A stretch of 64,000 nucleotides of DNA from Anaeramoeba flamelloides (lineage: Eukaryota; Metamonada; Anaeramoebidae), in NCBI GenBank assembly GCA_027625915.1, contig JANTQA010000036.1, positions 119,501-183,500 on the forward strand, in the 5' to 3' direction. Below the pieces are notes generated by a model. The model ran no database searches. It was not told where the DNA came from and saw only the letters and a program-made list of their open reading frames with translations. This document shows, in pieces, positions 52,520 through 63,435 of the stretch. How positions within the stretch are numbered: the stretch's first letter is position 1; each line of letters begins with the position of its first letter. The position numbers were made by a program, and so were the translations under genes.

Positions 52520-53893
52520 TTCTCTACCCCAAATCAACTTTCTATTCAAGCTCAAACATGACTAAATATTTGCTATATAGAAGAACCGTCTCATTAATTA
52601 AAAGAACATATCCAAATGTTAGTCGAGTTCTCACATAAGTTGGAAATTTTTCTCATTTTTAAGTTATGATCAACAAAGAAAATTAGTTTGAAAAGACAAT
52701 TAAACGAATCAAAAATAAAAAAAAATTTGACAAATAGTTAACTTCTTTTTCGAATCAGTTTTACTGTGTTCTGTGTCTCTTTTCTTGGAACCTTGTTGTG
52801 TCATAAGGTAGATAATAAATAAAAAATAAACGACCCAGTATTTATAAATTGATGAAAATAATTCAATATTTTTTGAAATTGAAATCTTATAAAGATAAAA
52901 TTACTCATCGACTGTTGATGTTACTACTCTATTTTAACTTTTAAAAGCATTCTAATTATTTTCTTATGTAAATATTAAACTTTTTAATTACAAGTTTTTA
53001 GTTTCAGGAATTTCTTTTATTTCTTCTTTATATTTGATTGTTGAAATTTTTTCTATATTACCATTAGGTTCTTTTGCTCTTGTTCAAGTATTTCTTTGAA
53101 TTTTTGAAAACTTGATTGTTTTGCGAAAAAAAAATACATCTGATTTTGGGAATTGTGTTTGTTTTTTGCAAATGAAAATTTAAATTTCTCATCCATAATG
53201 CAATTCTAATTTCAACAAAATTATAATTTGTAAACCCAAAATTCGATACTCTTGAATATTGACCTGTTTCTATTCTTGTTGATTCGACAAAAAATATTCC
53301 TTTTTACTTTTCGTTGAAAAAATAATTTGATCTTTTTTTATTTATTTTTCTTCATTATTCGTCTTGTGATCAATTAAGTCTTTAATGGTTTAAAATCGAA
53401 AGTTCATACCATTTATTCAGTTTAATGTCTCAAAAAAAAAAATTATAAGACAAATTTGTCATTCTTTTCTGAAATTACTTTTCGTTTAAAATAATAATTT
53501 GATCTTTTTCTTTTTATTTTTCTTGATTATTCGTCTTGTGATCAATTAAGTCTTTAATGGTTTAAAACCAAAAGCCCATACCATTTATTAAGCTTAATCT
53601 CTCAAAAACAAAAATTATAAGACACATTTATCATTCTTTTCGAAAGTTACGTATCACAAATATTACTGATATTACTAAAACCCTTTTTAATTCTTGAATT
53701 TGTAATTTTCTGCTTGTTTAATAAAGTAATACGACAAATATAAGTCCCTTTAAAAAAAAGAATTGAATTCCAACATTTCATTTTTTATTGTTCATCAAAT
53801 TCTGAGTTTGAACAAACTTAACAAATTTTAAAACAGTTTTAAGAGATTATTATTTTAAAATAATTAACTAAAGAATAATCAAAAGCAAAAAGA
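52520..53893. other. Upstream region of the Lys/Glu-rich membrane protein gene
   Basis: AT-rich; contains the tandem duplication at 53,304-53,650. No gene is recognised. Confidence 0.4.
53304..53650 (+). repeat. Two tandem copies of a 171-bp unit
   Basis: CTTTTCGTT recurs at 53,307 and 53,478 (period 171). Both copies share TCTTGTGATCAATTAAGTCT, TTAATGGTTTAAAA, CATACCATTTATT and AAAATTATAAGACA. It lies 240 bp upstream of the start codon at 53,894 and could be a duplicated regulatory segment. Confidence 0.85.
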
Positions 53894-56197
53894 ATGAATA
53901 TAAATTCCCACTCTTTAAAAAAAGAAAACAAAGTGAAAAAAGCAAAAGAAATCAAAATAGAAATTAGAAATGAAAAAACAATTGAAAAGGATAATTATCA
54001 AAAAGACGAAGAAATAGATCACAATAACAAAAAAAAACAGATCACAAACTCGATTCCCAAATCGACAGAAATAAATCAGGAAATTTTCAAGAAAAATGAA
54101 AGTGAAAACGAAAATGAAAATGAAAACGAAAACGAAAACGAAAAGGAAAAAGGTTGGAAAAATGAAAAAGAAAAAGAAAATGAAAAAGAAAAGGAAAAAG
54201 AGAAAGAAAAAGAAAAACAAGTTAAAAAAGAAAGCGAAAAAGAAAATGAAAACGAAAACGAAAAAGAAAAAGAGAAAGAAAAAGAAGAAGAAAAAAAAGA
54301 AGAAAAAGAAGAAGAAAAAGAAAAAGAAAAAGAAGAAGAAAAAGAAGAAGAAAAAGAAGAAGAAAAAGAAGAAGAAAAAGAAGAAGAAAAAGAAAAACAA
54401 GTTGAAAAAGAAAAACAAGAAGAAATTGAAAACAAAAAAGAAAAGGTGAAAAAAAAAGTCGATTTTGGGATTAATAAATCTATTCGTCTCAAAGAAAGTT
54501 CGTCAGAAAACGAAGACGAGATCAAACCAAGATCGATTTTCAATAATGGTACGAAACAATCGATCGAAACGTCCAATCAACAAGCTCCAAATGATAACGA
54601 TTATCGAATTAATCGAATCAGCTTTGAATGTTGTTGTCTATGTATTTATATAATAATTTTTCTACCCTGTATGATTGTTTCTTTTCTGAATTGGGATAGC
54701 GAATGTAAAAAATTACAAATCTGGCTCATCGTGACATTTTGTACTGTTTTAATATTTTTCTTAAACACACTAATGATTGCCTACAACTGGTACAACAGAC
54801 TCATCACTTTTTCATCTGCAATTATCATCTTTTTATGGGGTTGGTCAATTTATGGGTTTGTTTTAGTCAAAAGGAATTGGATATGTAAAAAAATGTCTCA
54901 AATTTGTTTAGCCCTTGGTATCTTACTTATGATCATTCCCTTTGCACATCAAAACAAGCTTGAAAATATGTATCCATATAAACAAATTGAAATTCGAAGG
55001 AAAGAGGAGGAAGAAGAACGGGAAAGGGAAAGGGAAAAAGAGAGAGAAAAAAGTAAGAAAAAAAAGAAAAGTTGCACAAAATTGATCATTGTAATTGTCA
55101 TAGCGCTTGTCTGTACTGGGTTTGTAATTTTTGAAACAGTTGAATGGGTTGAAAGGATGCATCATTACTATAATTCAGAGAATTATTATGAGATTTATCC
55201 AAAAGGATCTGAGCAACAGACGGACAATACAATCTGGGTCAGGGAAAGCTCCCTCAAGCAATTCAATCTCAACAAGAAGGAAACAAACAATGTTACCTTC
55301 CAAAATGTACAATTCTCTTGTAAGACCCTTAATGGTAATTACACACTGGAGTTGAGTGGGTTCAATTCAAATATCTATAAAGGTCTCACTGTAATTGGTT
55401 TAATTTTTTGGATAATATTTTCCATAATATTTCAAGTCCTAACATGGGGTGAAGAATATGAGCATGTAAATCATTATAGGAAAGATCATAAAAAGAAGAC
55501 TTTAACAATAAATGAGATCGATATTTTAGGGAATAACTTAGATCAACCATTACTAGATGATCGGGAATCACATTTGGTAAAGAAAAGCTCATTAAATATT
55601 GAAAAAAATCATGAACAACTTGATGAAGAGTTACAAATAAATGAGAATGAAAATAGTGACGAAGATGACGGTGACGATGAATTTGATGATCGAGATACTT
55701 CTAGTGATAACGACGAGAATGACAATGGTGAAATAAAAAAACATTTACAAGATCGGATTCTAAAAAACAAAACCTCAAAAGAAGCTAGTTCCAATGAAAA
55801 CTCAACAAAAGAATCTTCTTTTTGGATAATTTTCCTCAAGCTTTTAACTTTACCTCTGTGTACCATTTTTTTACTGCCCCTATCGGTTTTCAAATATGAA
55901 CAAGATTGCATTATCACAGAATTATCATCAATGAGTGTTGGGATGGGTATGTTATTACAGAAAATGAATTTTTTCTTTCTAATCGGAATTGGATTATTGA
56001 ATAGTTCACTTAAAAACCAAGAGAGAAGAAATGAAAAGGGGGTGAATATATATTACATAATTGTTGATTTGATCAATGTCGGTTATATCTTATGGTGCTT
56101 TGCGATTTGGATTTGGGTTCTATTATCCAGTTTTCTACAGTTATCAATTCCATCAGTTATTATATTTATATTAACCTTGATAGAAATTATTCTTTAA
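53894..56197 (+). CDS. Lys/Glu-rich multi-pass membrane protein, family unknown
   Basis: 767 residues in one frame. Residues 1-210 are hydrophilic: an Asn/Lys/Glu-rich start, then about 110 residues of EKEKE and EEEKE repeats (54,095-54,430), likely a charged helix or coiled coil. The rest has about nine hydrophobic spans, near residues 245-265, 274-298, 305-326, 337-353, 394-418, 497-517, 643-665, 683-702 and 720-765. A charged linker lies at 365-392, a loop with possible N-glycosylation sites (NNVT, NGNYT) at 419-490, and a very acidic cytosolic-type segment (DEDDGDDEFDDRD) at about 580-610. Two blocks, 245-300 and 643-700, look alike in layout (LPCMIVSFLNW-x-x-EC versus LLPLSVFKYEQDC), hinting at an internal duplication. 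The C-terminus ends inside a hydrophobic stretch, so a 3' exon may be missing. No transporter signature is recognised. Confidence 0.75.
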   Translation: MNINSHSLKKENKVKKAKEIKIEIRNEKTIEKDNYQKDEEIDHNNKKKQITNSIPKSTEINQEIFKKNESENENENENENENEKEKGWKNEKEKENEKEKEKEKEKEKQVKKESEKENENENEKEKEKEKEEEKKEEKEEEKEKEKEEEKEEEKEEEKEEEKEEEKEKQVEKEKQEEIENKKEKVKKKVDFGINKSIRLKESSSENEDEIKPRSIFNNGTKQSIETSNQQAPNDNDYRINRISFECCCLCIYIIIFLPCMIVSFLNWDSECKKLQIWLIVTFCTVLIFFLNTLMIAYNWYNRLITFSSAIIIFLWGWSIYGFVLVKRNWICKKMSQICLALGILLMIIPFAHQNKLENMYPYKQIEIRRKEEEEEREREREKEREKSKKKKKSCTKLIIVIVIALVCTGFVIFETVEWVERMHHYYNSENYYEIYPKGSEQQTDNTIWVRESSLKQFNLNKKETNNVTFQNVQFSCKTLNGNYTLELSGFNSNIYKGLTVIGLIFWIIFSIIFQVLTWGEEYEHVNHYRKDHKKKTLTINEIDILGNNLDQPLLDDRESHLVKKSSLNIEKNHEQLDEELQINENENSDEDDGDDEFDDRDTSSDNDENDNGEIKKHLQDRILKNKTSKEASSNENSTKESSFWIIFLKLLTLPLCTIFLLPLSVFKYEQDCIITELSSMSVGMGMLLQKMNFFFLIGIGLLNSSLKNQERRNEKGVNIYYIIVDLINVGYILWCFAIWIWVLLSSFLQLSIPSVIIFILTLIEIIL

Positions 56198-56562
56198 TCC
56201 ATTGTAATCCATTTGAAAAGTATTTAATTTTTCAATATTTTCAATCAAATTCTTTGATAATTATTGGAGGAGTTCTACCCTCAATGAAAAAATTAATAAT
56301 AACAGTTAATTTTAAAACCCAATAAAACAAAAATTATATCATACATTGTTTTAGCAAATTTTTTTAGCAAAATAAATGATGTTAAATCAATGTGAAATAT
56401 TATCGATTTCAAAAATCATTTTTTTTAAAAAATAAATTTAAACATCAAGTTTTTGTTTCATACTTTATTTTCAATTTTTTTTTAGGTATCTTTTCAAGGG
56501 AGACTGAAGACAATAGGTGATACCTTTAATTAATCTATATTAACAATTTTCAATATTTTCTC
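56198..56562. other. 3' flank of the membrane protein gene
   Basis: AT-rich. A second frame runs on to 56,325 across the stop region, compatible with an intron or chance. No other feature is seen. Confidence 0.35.
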
Positions 56563-56773
56563 TACGGTCAGTTCCACTTTTAAGGTAGAAACTTTGAAAG
56601 AAATTTAAGGAACAAAAAAAAATCTCAAGTTAGAGTACATTTTTTTTAGTATTCTGATTCAAAATTATTTGTGTAAAAATTGAAATCTTGAAAAAATATG
56701 CTTAAATTTGAGATTTTTTTAGTGACTTAATTCTTTGTTTAAAGTTTGTGCCTTAAAAGTAGAACTAACTGAT
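56563..56773. mobile_element. TACAGTCAG-family MITE
   Basis: The left end is TACGGTCAGTTCCACTTTTA and the right end CCTTAAAAGTAGAACTAACT, then GA. The inner AATCTCAAGTTAGAG and TTTGAGATTTTTTT are inverted partners. One of the more diverged copies. Confidence 0.75.
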
Positions 56774-57119
56774 TTATATTTATATAATGGAATTTTACCC
56801 TTCAAATTTAATATGTTTAAAAATTAGAATTAATTCAAAAATAAAAAAATGTAAAATGTTAAAATACAAAATTATCTTTAATATTTTGTAAATTTTTTTC
56901 CTTACAATTTATTTAAAACTAATTATTATTTTTCATTTATCAATTCCAATCCTCAAATACCTTAAGTCTGTTTGTTCGATGCCCCCCCCAATGATTTTTA
57001 TGCTAAAAGTAATCAAGAACCTAGGCAGGTAAGTAAAAATTTATTATTTTTTTTTTCTAAAAGAAAGGAAAATAAGGGAGGTTTGAAATTGAGGCATTAT
57101 TCCTAATCGAGATTAAAAG

Positions 57120-57150
<31 letters not shown>

Positions 57151-57304
57151 CATCAAAATATATAATTTTATCTCTTTATATCATAATTAAAAATATTCAA
57201 TACCAAAATGATAAAACTTTTATCTAATTTATTGTTAAAAAAGTGAACTATCTCGTTCTCAAATAAAAATAAATAAATAAAAAAAAAAAAAAAAGTAAAA
57301 AATT
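56774..57304. other. AT-rich intergenic DNA
   Basis: A run of eight C at about 56,981-56,989 and (TA)n at 57,123-57,150. No gene is recognised. Confidence 0.4.
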
Positions 57305-58090
57305 CACTGAAGAGATTAACATCTACTGAGGAGAAGTCTATAATTGGAGTATGTCGTTATTGGGTGTTATTCAAATTAGATCTACCATGGTTCACCTGTC
57401 TCTAAAAAATCAATTGGTCATATAGCACCATTTGTAGATCTAAACAAACAAAAATGATCAATTGTATTAGTAAAAAAACCCAAAAAATTTCACAAATTAG
57501 ATCTAAATTTTAGAGACAAAGTTAAAGGTTGAATCATCAATATTCAGACTATTGAAAGTTGCAAAATATCTATCTTCAATTTACGGTGAAATGTAGATTA
57601 GTTACTAAAAAATTCGTTATTTTTAAAAAATTAAATAATAAACATAATCTATATTTTTTGACAAATTATTTCAAAAATATTGGATATATATAGGTGATAA
57701 AACTTTAATTTTATAAAAAAGGAAACCAAACTAATCAGTATTATTTTTTTTTCTATTGCTAATTATTAACTTAATCTTGAAAATAAAAAAATCAAAAAAA
57801 AGTTACTTTTGAAGGTTATAAATATGAATAATTAGAGAAAAGATTACTATTATTTTGGGTTTCTATTTTTTCAGATTTTTGAAAAGGAATTAAAAAAAAA
57901 ATTTCCAAAATGAAAATTTTTAATTGAGATCATTAGTATAAAATGTAAAAATTTATTGTGCAATAAGATTAATAATAGATTTTTTAGAGCCATGTAAACC
58001 ATATAAGCCATGCAGAGTTTGATATCATTTGCACCAATTACAAAGTGCTTTAATTATAGGGGAATGCATGGTGACAATAATCCCTCAAGA
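57305..58090. mobile_element. Inverted-repeat element, about 780 bp
   Basis: The left arm is 57,330-57,430 (TCTATAATTGGAGTATGTCG, ACCATGGTTCACCTGTCTC, TAAAAAATC). The right arm is 57,950-58,085 inverted (GATTTTTTAGAGCCATGTAA, CACCAATTACAAAGTGC, TAATTATAGGGGAATGC). A third, solo arm is at 59,780-60,010. The interior is AT-rich and non-coding. Confidence 0.6.
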
Positions 58091-58689
58091 TCAATCATCT
58101 TCCGAAATCTTCAAATAATAACATTCATAAATATTCACAGAATAACATTTACAAAAACATAACAAAACCTCCAAAATAACAATCAAAATAATTCACCCAC
58201 ATATATTTTATTAAATATATAAATTCAATTTTAATTTATTGAAATAATAATTATTCAAAATAAACATTTCCTTAACGACGACGTTTGCAATTCAAATTCA
58301 AAGATTTATGTGTTTTTATTCTGTCTTGGTTGTTGGTAAATCTCTCAAGTTTTTATCCAGAGAGATCTGAGAAGGAAAAAATGTCAAATTTTTTTCAAAA
58401 AATGTCTGAATTTTCCAGACTTGTATCTCAAAATAACAAAGAAGGTTGGCAAAAATCGGATTTTTGAGAAAATAAGTTTTTATTTCATTTTTTAAAACCC
58501 TTTCAAATTAATGTGGGCTTTCTATGATTTTATTTTTTGATTTGTGAGAGAATCTGAGAAGGTTTTAAAAAATGACATAGAACATCAAAAAGGAGAAAAG
58601 AGAAAAATTTTGGATGAAAAAGTTTGTTGTTTCACAATTATTACTTTTTTTGACTAATGTCTTCATTAATTGTATTGGTGTTGGATCAA
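58091..58689. other. AT-rich intergenic DNA
   Basis: A 60-codon plus frame at 58,285-58,467 (PERSEKEKMSNFFQKMSEFS) has no known motif. No feature supported. Confidence 0.3.
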
Positions 58690-59570
58690 ATCCACCAAAA
58701 TCCACATTTCAAAAAATTGAAAGATCATTTTTACTCAACTAACACGACACAATATTTTTTTTTTTTTTTTCACAAATCGAGCAGAGAATAGGATTTTTTG
58801 GTTTCCAAGTTTCAATATCTAGATGCACTCAAAAAAAATATATATCAGTAAGGCTGAAATAATGAAAATTGTTTAAAATGGTAAAATGTACCTACTACCT
58901 TAAATATATATATTAAAAACTGACTAATTTTTACAATGTTAAAACTCCAAAAGATCCTTCTAAGAAAAATTCTTCAAAACTTTTCTCCACAACCTCAACC
59001 GAATTTTTATTGGCACAACAAATTGGTTTTTGAGAGTAAGGATCCAAATATTAAAAATTTTATCAAAAAAGCACCAAAAAAATGTTCAGTGCGTTTGGCA
59101 TGGATCATATTGTTCCACAACCAATTCTGGGGGACACTCTCCTCTTAGTCATGGTGGGGAGATTTATTCAAGGAAAAACAACAAGAACGAAACAAAAAAC
59201 AAGACAAACCCTCAACCACTTTTGTTGTGAATTAATCTGGTTTACGAATTACTAGAACAATTCAAGGAACCCAACATTCAAAAATCGTAACAATGTAATC
59301 TTCGAAAGTTAAAGTTGTTGATTGAGAAGTGTTTTTTCAAGATCTTCAATTTTTCGTGCAAGAAACTCGTGGTGATTTTTCAATTTCATTTTTATCGTTC
59401 CTTAACAAGGTGTTCGAGTTTACGTATCTCAAAATTTCTTGGTGAATTTTTCATTAAAAAAATGACTTCAAATGATTTTTTGAACCAAATTGGAGAATAT
59501 TTTAATGATCATGCTTTCATAATGTAAAAGAGATTGGAGTATATTGGTTTGAGACAAATTGTTGAATTGA
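58690..59570 (+). mobile_element. WHG-family repeat, copy 4, internally deleted
   Basis: Landmarks are AATTGAAAGATCATTT-like (58,718), TCGAGCAGAGAATAGGATTT (58,777), ACAATGTTAAAACTCC (58,936), WHG core 59,085-59,225 (KNVQCVWHGSYCSTTNSGGH, SPLSHGGE) and AACAAGGTGTTCGAG (59,405). The body between the first two landmarks (about 1.3 kb in copy 1) is missing. There is no palindrome between core and AACAAGG, giving the empty site for the 40,878 element. Confidence 0.65.
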
Positions 59571-59779
59571 AAACTTAGTCGTTAAAAATAACTAAAAATT
59601 GTTTGCGAAATTATTTTTATTGGTCCAAAAAAAGAAGATTTATTTTTTTTGAAAAAAAAATTCAATAATAAAATTTTCTTCAGAATTTTTTAATGTGAGT
59701 TGTTTTTGTATATTATTAATTTGCCTTGCATACAATTCCCATTTGAAAGAAAACTGGTTGATAAAAAAATCTAAATTTA

Positions 59780-60010
59780 AGGGATTAGCGTCACCCTAGA
59801 TTTCTCTATAATCAAAGTATGTTGTAATTGGGTTTAAATGATATTAATGTACCATGGCTCAAATAGCTCTAAAAAATCTATTATAAATCTTATTACACAA
59901 TAAATTATTACATTTTTTACGAAGGATCATTATTAAAAAATTTTTCATTTTGAACAATTTTTTTTTTATTTCCTTTTCCAAATCTAATAATAGAAACTCA
60001 AAATACAGTA
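59780..60010 (+). repeat. Solo arm of the 57,305 inverted-repeat family
   Basis: AAGGGATTAGCGTCACCCTA, TATAATCAAAGTATGTTGTA and ACCATGGCTCAAATAGCTC match both arms of 57,305-58,090. Confidence 0.6.
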
Positions 60011-60082
60011 TTCTGATATTAAATAATTTAGATTTAGAACTTCCAAAAGTAACTATTTTTATAATTTTTGAATTTCAAAGAT

Positions 60083-60214
60083 TACAGCCGTTCCATTCGA
60101 CTTGTGAATGATTACCCTTTAAAAGGTCTTTAAAAGGTCTTTAAAGGAAAGATAAAATGATCCTTAAAGCACCTTTAAAGGGTAATCCTTCACAAGCCGA
60201 ATGGAACGGCTGTA
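60083..60214. mobile_element. Short TACAGCCGTT-family hairpin MITE, 132 bp
   Basis: Almost entirely a hairpin. The left arm reads TACAGCCGTTCCATTCGAC, TTGTGAATGATTACCC, TTTAAAAGGTC. The right arm, the inverse, ends GGTAATCCTTCACAAGCC, GAATGGAACGGCTGTA. TA is at both borders. The first 12 bases match the ends of the 11,914 element, so both probably used one transposase. Confidence 0.9.
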
Positions 60215-62590
60215 CCAAAATTTTCTTAAAAAACCTCCGAATAAATTTGTCTTCAAACTCACAAATATCTTTTGAGAGAAAGTATAATGTAATCCCAAAA
60301 AAAACAAAAAGAAATTGACATGGACAATAAACCTAATATGGTGAGTGTTTGGCACTTTGGATATTCTGTTCAAAATATCAATAGAGTAAATATAATCCTG
60401 GAAAATTTTGTTGTAAACTTCAGTTAAGCCACTTATAAACAAAAAAAAATCTTCTGATAAATTTAATTTTAGATTCGAAAAACAAATTTATGGCATTTTA
60501 AAATTGATAAACAAAATGAAAATCCAGAGTACTACAAAACCAAAATTCACTTTTAAATCTATTTTCAGAAATGAATTATAGTTTTTTAAAGTTGGATCCA
60601 GTTTTCTCAGTTAGGAAAAAGTTGAAAATCCCAACTTGTATCTAAATTCTTTCAAAAAAAATTATTTTCTTTGAAAGAAAATTGAAATCTTAATATCTGT
60701 CAAGTAATTTCACCAAAATACACTTCAAAAAGAAAACTAAAAAGTTCTTGAATAATTCAGGATAAAAAATCTACCTTTTTTCAAAAAAATATAATTACAA
60801 ATAATTTTTTAAACTTGTAAAAAAAATTTAATGTTTTGATTCAAAAAACAGTTTCAATCAATTTTTTCATTTGTTTGTAAAAGAAATATAAACTCCATTT
60901 CACTCAAAGGTGCCCAGCCAAAAAATGAAAAATTCACCTTTTTTTTAAGAATCAACCAAACTTCGATTCTTTATAAATAAGAGAAACAATAAACTTCATA
61001 TTAGATTCCATAATCATAAAAGAAAAGCCTGGACAAATCAAAAATTTCAAAAAAAAAAAATTGTTAAAAATAACTTTTTGGGCATTTTCATTGGAATGTC
61101 TTGTGTATAATTCACAATTTCTTTAGGAAATTCAATATTGTTGAGAATATGATTTTTTACTTGCAAATGAATGAATTTTAAAAGGAATATACAATGTCTC
61201 ACTTTTCTTAATAGTAATTTGAGTTTAAAAGGATTATTTCTCAAATTTAAAATTGAAAAAAAAAAAAAAGTAAAAAGAAGATAAAAAAAAGAAAAATACA
61301 AAAAAAATAAAAAAAATATCAAAATGAGATCAAATGATCAGATTTAAAAATACGAAATTTTATTTCGAGGAGGGTAATGAATTAAACTCATGGAAAATAT
61401 TCTATTTCTTTAAGAAAATTAGCCCCCCTTCCTAAAACTAAAAAGAGTTGAATTGGTTGATTCAAAGGAGATTTCTAATGAATTTTTCAATTTTTTGAAC
61501 AAAAAAATCGGAGAAAAAAGGTATAAACCATTAAATTCAAAATTCGAAAAACATAATAATTATTTAAAATTTTTGGATAGAAAATGTAAACTTCGTACTT
61601 TAAGAAATAATTTTTAATTTGATAATTTTTAAATCAATAATTAAGAACCCAAACTTAATTCTTTCAGTGGGTTAATAATAACCAAATGATTAAATATATC
61701 AATAGGATTTATTATATTTCCCAATTTTGTAAAGATTTTTCAACAAATAAAACCAAATCAAATAAATAATTCAAAAAAAAATAATAAATGGTATCAAATA
61801 ACCTATTTTAATAATGACAGTTTGTTGTTTACCTCTCTAATTTTTGAAAAAGAATATTGAATAATCTTTTAAATTTCAATAAATATAATTAATATTTTTA
61901 AATAAAATAAAAGATCAATTTTTTCTGATCTTCAACAGTTCAATTTATTTTTATTTGTTTTTATAAAAAAAATTTGTATTTAAAATCTCAAGGTTATTTG
62001 TTCATATAAACATATTAATAATTCATCAAAATACTAATGTTATCTTTGAAAAAAAACCTTTTCTTTATGGTTTTTCGATCCAAAAAGCGTAAAAAAAAAA
62101 CGAAAGGATGTTTTTGACTGAAAATTTAATTTGGAAAAATGAACACTTTTAAAAATTAAAATTCATTTCTCTAGAGTTGATAAAAGAGTTAATTTATTCG
62201 CGTTTAATTGGATCCTATTGAAAAATAATGTCTCTATTACCCTAATAAAAAAAGATTTTTATAACTTGCTATGAATGTGTTATAGAGGTGTTTTATATGC
62301 ATAAAATGTTATAACATCTATAATAAAAACTTTTATAATAAAAATTTTATTATATGTGTTATAAATTTGTAACATTTCATAAGCCTGTTATAAGAATATA
62401 TTTTCAAAAAATATTGTAAAAATCATCATGTTATAAAAGGAAATTATGTTCTATAAATGTTATATAAATGTTAGAAATTTTTTTTTTTATTGCTGTAACT
62501 TCTGGTTAAAACAAATAAGAGTTACTAGAAGCTAAAAGTTGGCAAATCATGGAATTTGAAAAAAAATATTATCTTTTTTTTATTTTGTAG
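60215..62590. other. AT-rich gene-free stretch
   Basis: About 2.4 kb. Minus frames at 60,164-60,442 and 61,047-61,322 lack motifs. At 62,270-62,480 the string TGTTATAA and variants recur many times, a loose low-complexity repeat. No other feature is supported. Confidence 0.4.
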
Positions 62591-63040
62591 GTTGGAAATT
62601 AATTTACAGTGACATCCGTTAGATTTTCTTGAGTTTTTCTATTTTATTTAGGGAAACTCTATTGATTTTCGTTAGGTTTTTTTAAGTTTTCTATTTATTT
62701 GTAAAGTTTTCTCATTTTTTAGAGGTTTTATATTTTATTTCTGAAGTGTTTTAGGATTTTTTTATTTTTTGAAAAAAACCGAAATTTTCTAAAATTTTCT
62801 GTTTATTTCAAAGAGTAAAAAACACCCCACGAAAATCTATCGATTGTCCTAATAAACAGAAAACTCAAAAAAAAACTTAACGAAAATCTATAAACTTCAC
62901 TAAATAAAATAGAAAACTCAAAAAAACCTAACAAAAATCACTAGAGTTTCCATATAAAATAGAAAACCTCAAAAAAACTTAGAACAATTAACAAATAAAA
63001 CTGAATTTCTCAGAAAAACCTAAGCACTAGACGACATTCT
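62590..63040. repeat. Degenerate 50-60-bp repeat in both orientations
   Basis: Units of the type CTCAAAAAAACCTAACAAAA, then ATC...AAAATAGAAA recur at about 62,860-63,020, and their inverse (TTCGTTAGGTTTTTTTAAG, TTTTCTATTT) at 62,620-62,720. Similar units start the window (1-110), and one lies at 13,870-13,890 beside the other LINE end. It may be part of a LINE 3' end or a satellite. Confidence 0.55.
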
Positions 63041-63059
63041 ACTGCATTCCCTTAATTTC

Positions 63060-63240
63060 TAAATTTTTATTTAGAAATTTCATTAAAGAATTATAATTCT
63101 CTTTATAATTTACCCATTATGACAACCTAAATAATGTTTCTTTATTTTGAATAATATCAAAGATATTATTCTGATTATTTCTGTTAATTTGAATTAAATA
63201 TTTAATCCAAATTATTCAATTTTCTTTATATAATTGTAGG
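63060..63240 (-). pseudogene. Second LINE 3' end fragment
   Basis: The minus frame reads YKENIIWIKYLIQINRNNQN, then NIFDIIQNKETLFRLS and a TAA at 63,118-63,120. It aligns with 14,070-14,225 through the coding end and about 60 bp of 3' flank (ATAAAGAGAATTATAATTCT). It is truncated just inside the zinc-finger region. An assignment alone would be weak; the alignment to the other copy makes it. Confidence 0.65.
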
Positions 63241-63435
63241 TCCCATAAAAATAATCTATATCTTGATTTGTAAGGAAAATTTATGAAAATACAATTATTT
63301 GGGAGAAAAACAAATTTTTATTATTGAGTGTCTGTATTGATTTATAAACTTACAAAACGTAAAAAAATGTTTATAGTTTGTTGTTTATCTAAAAAAAAGT
63401 TTTTTAGTTTAACATAAAAAAAAAATATGAATTGG

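Noticed and set aside
53915-54576. Long antisense frames of poly-Phe or poly-Ser
   Set aside because: They are shadows of the purine-rich EKEKE repeat of the plus-strand gene.
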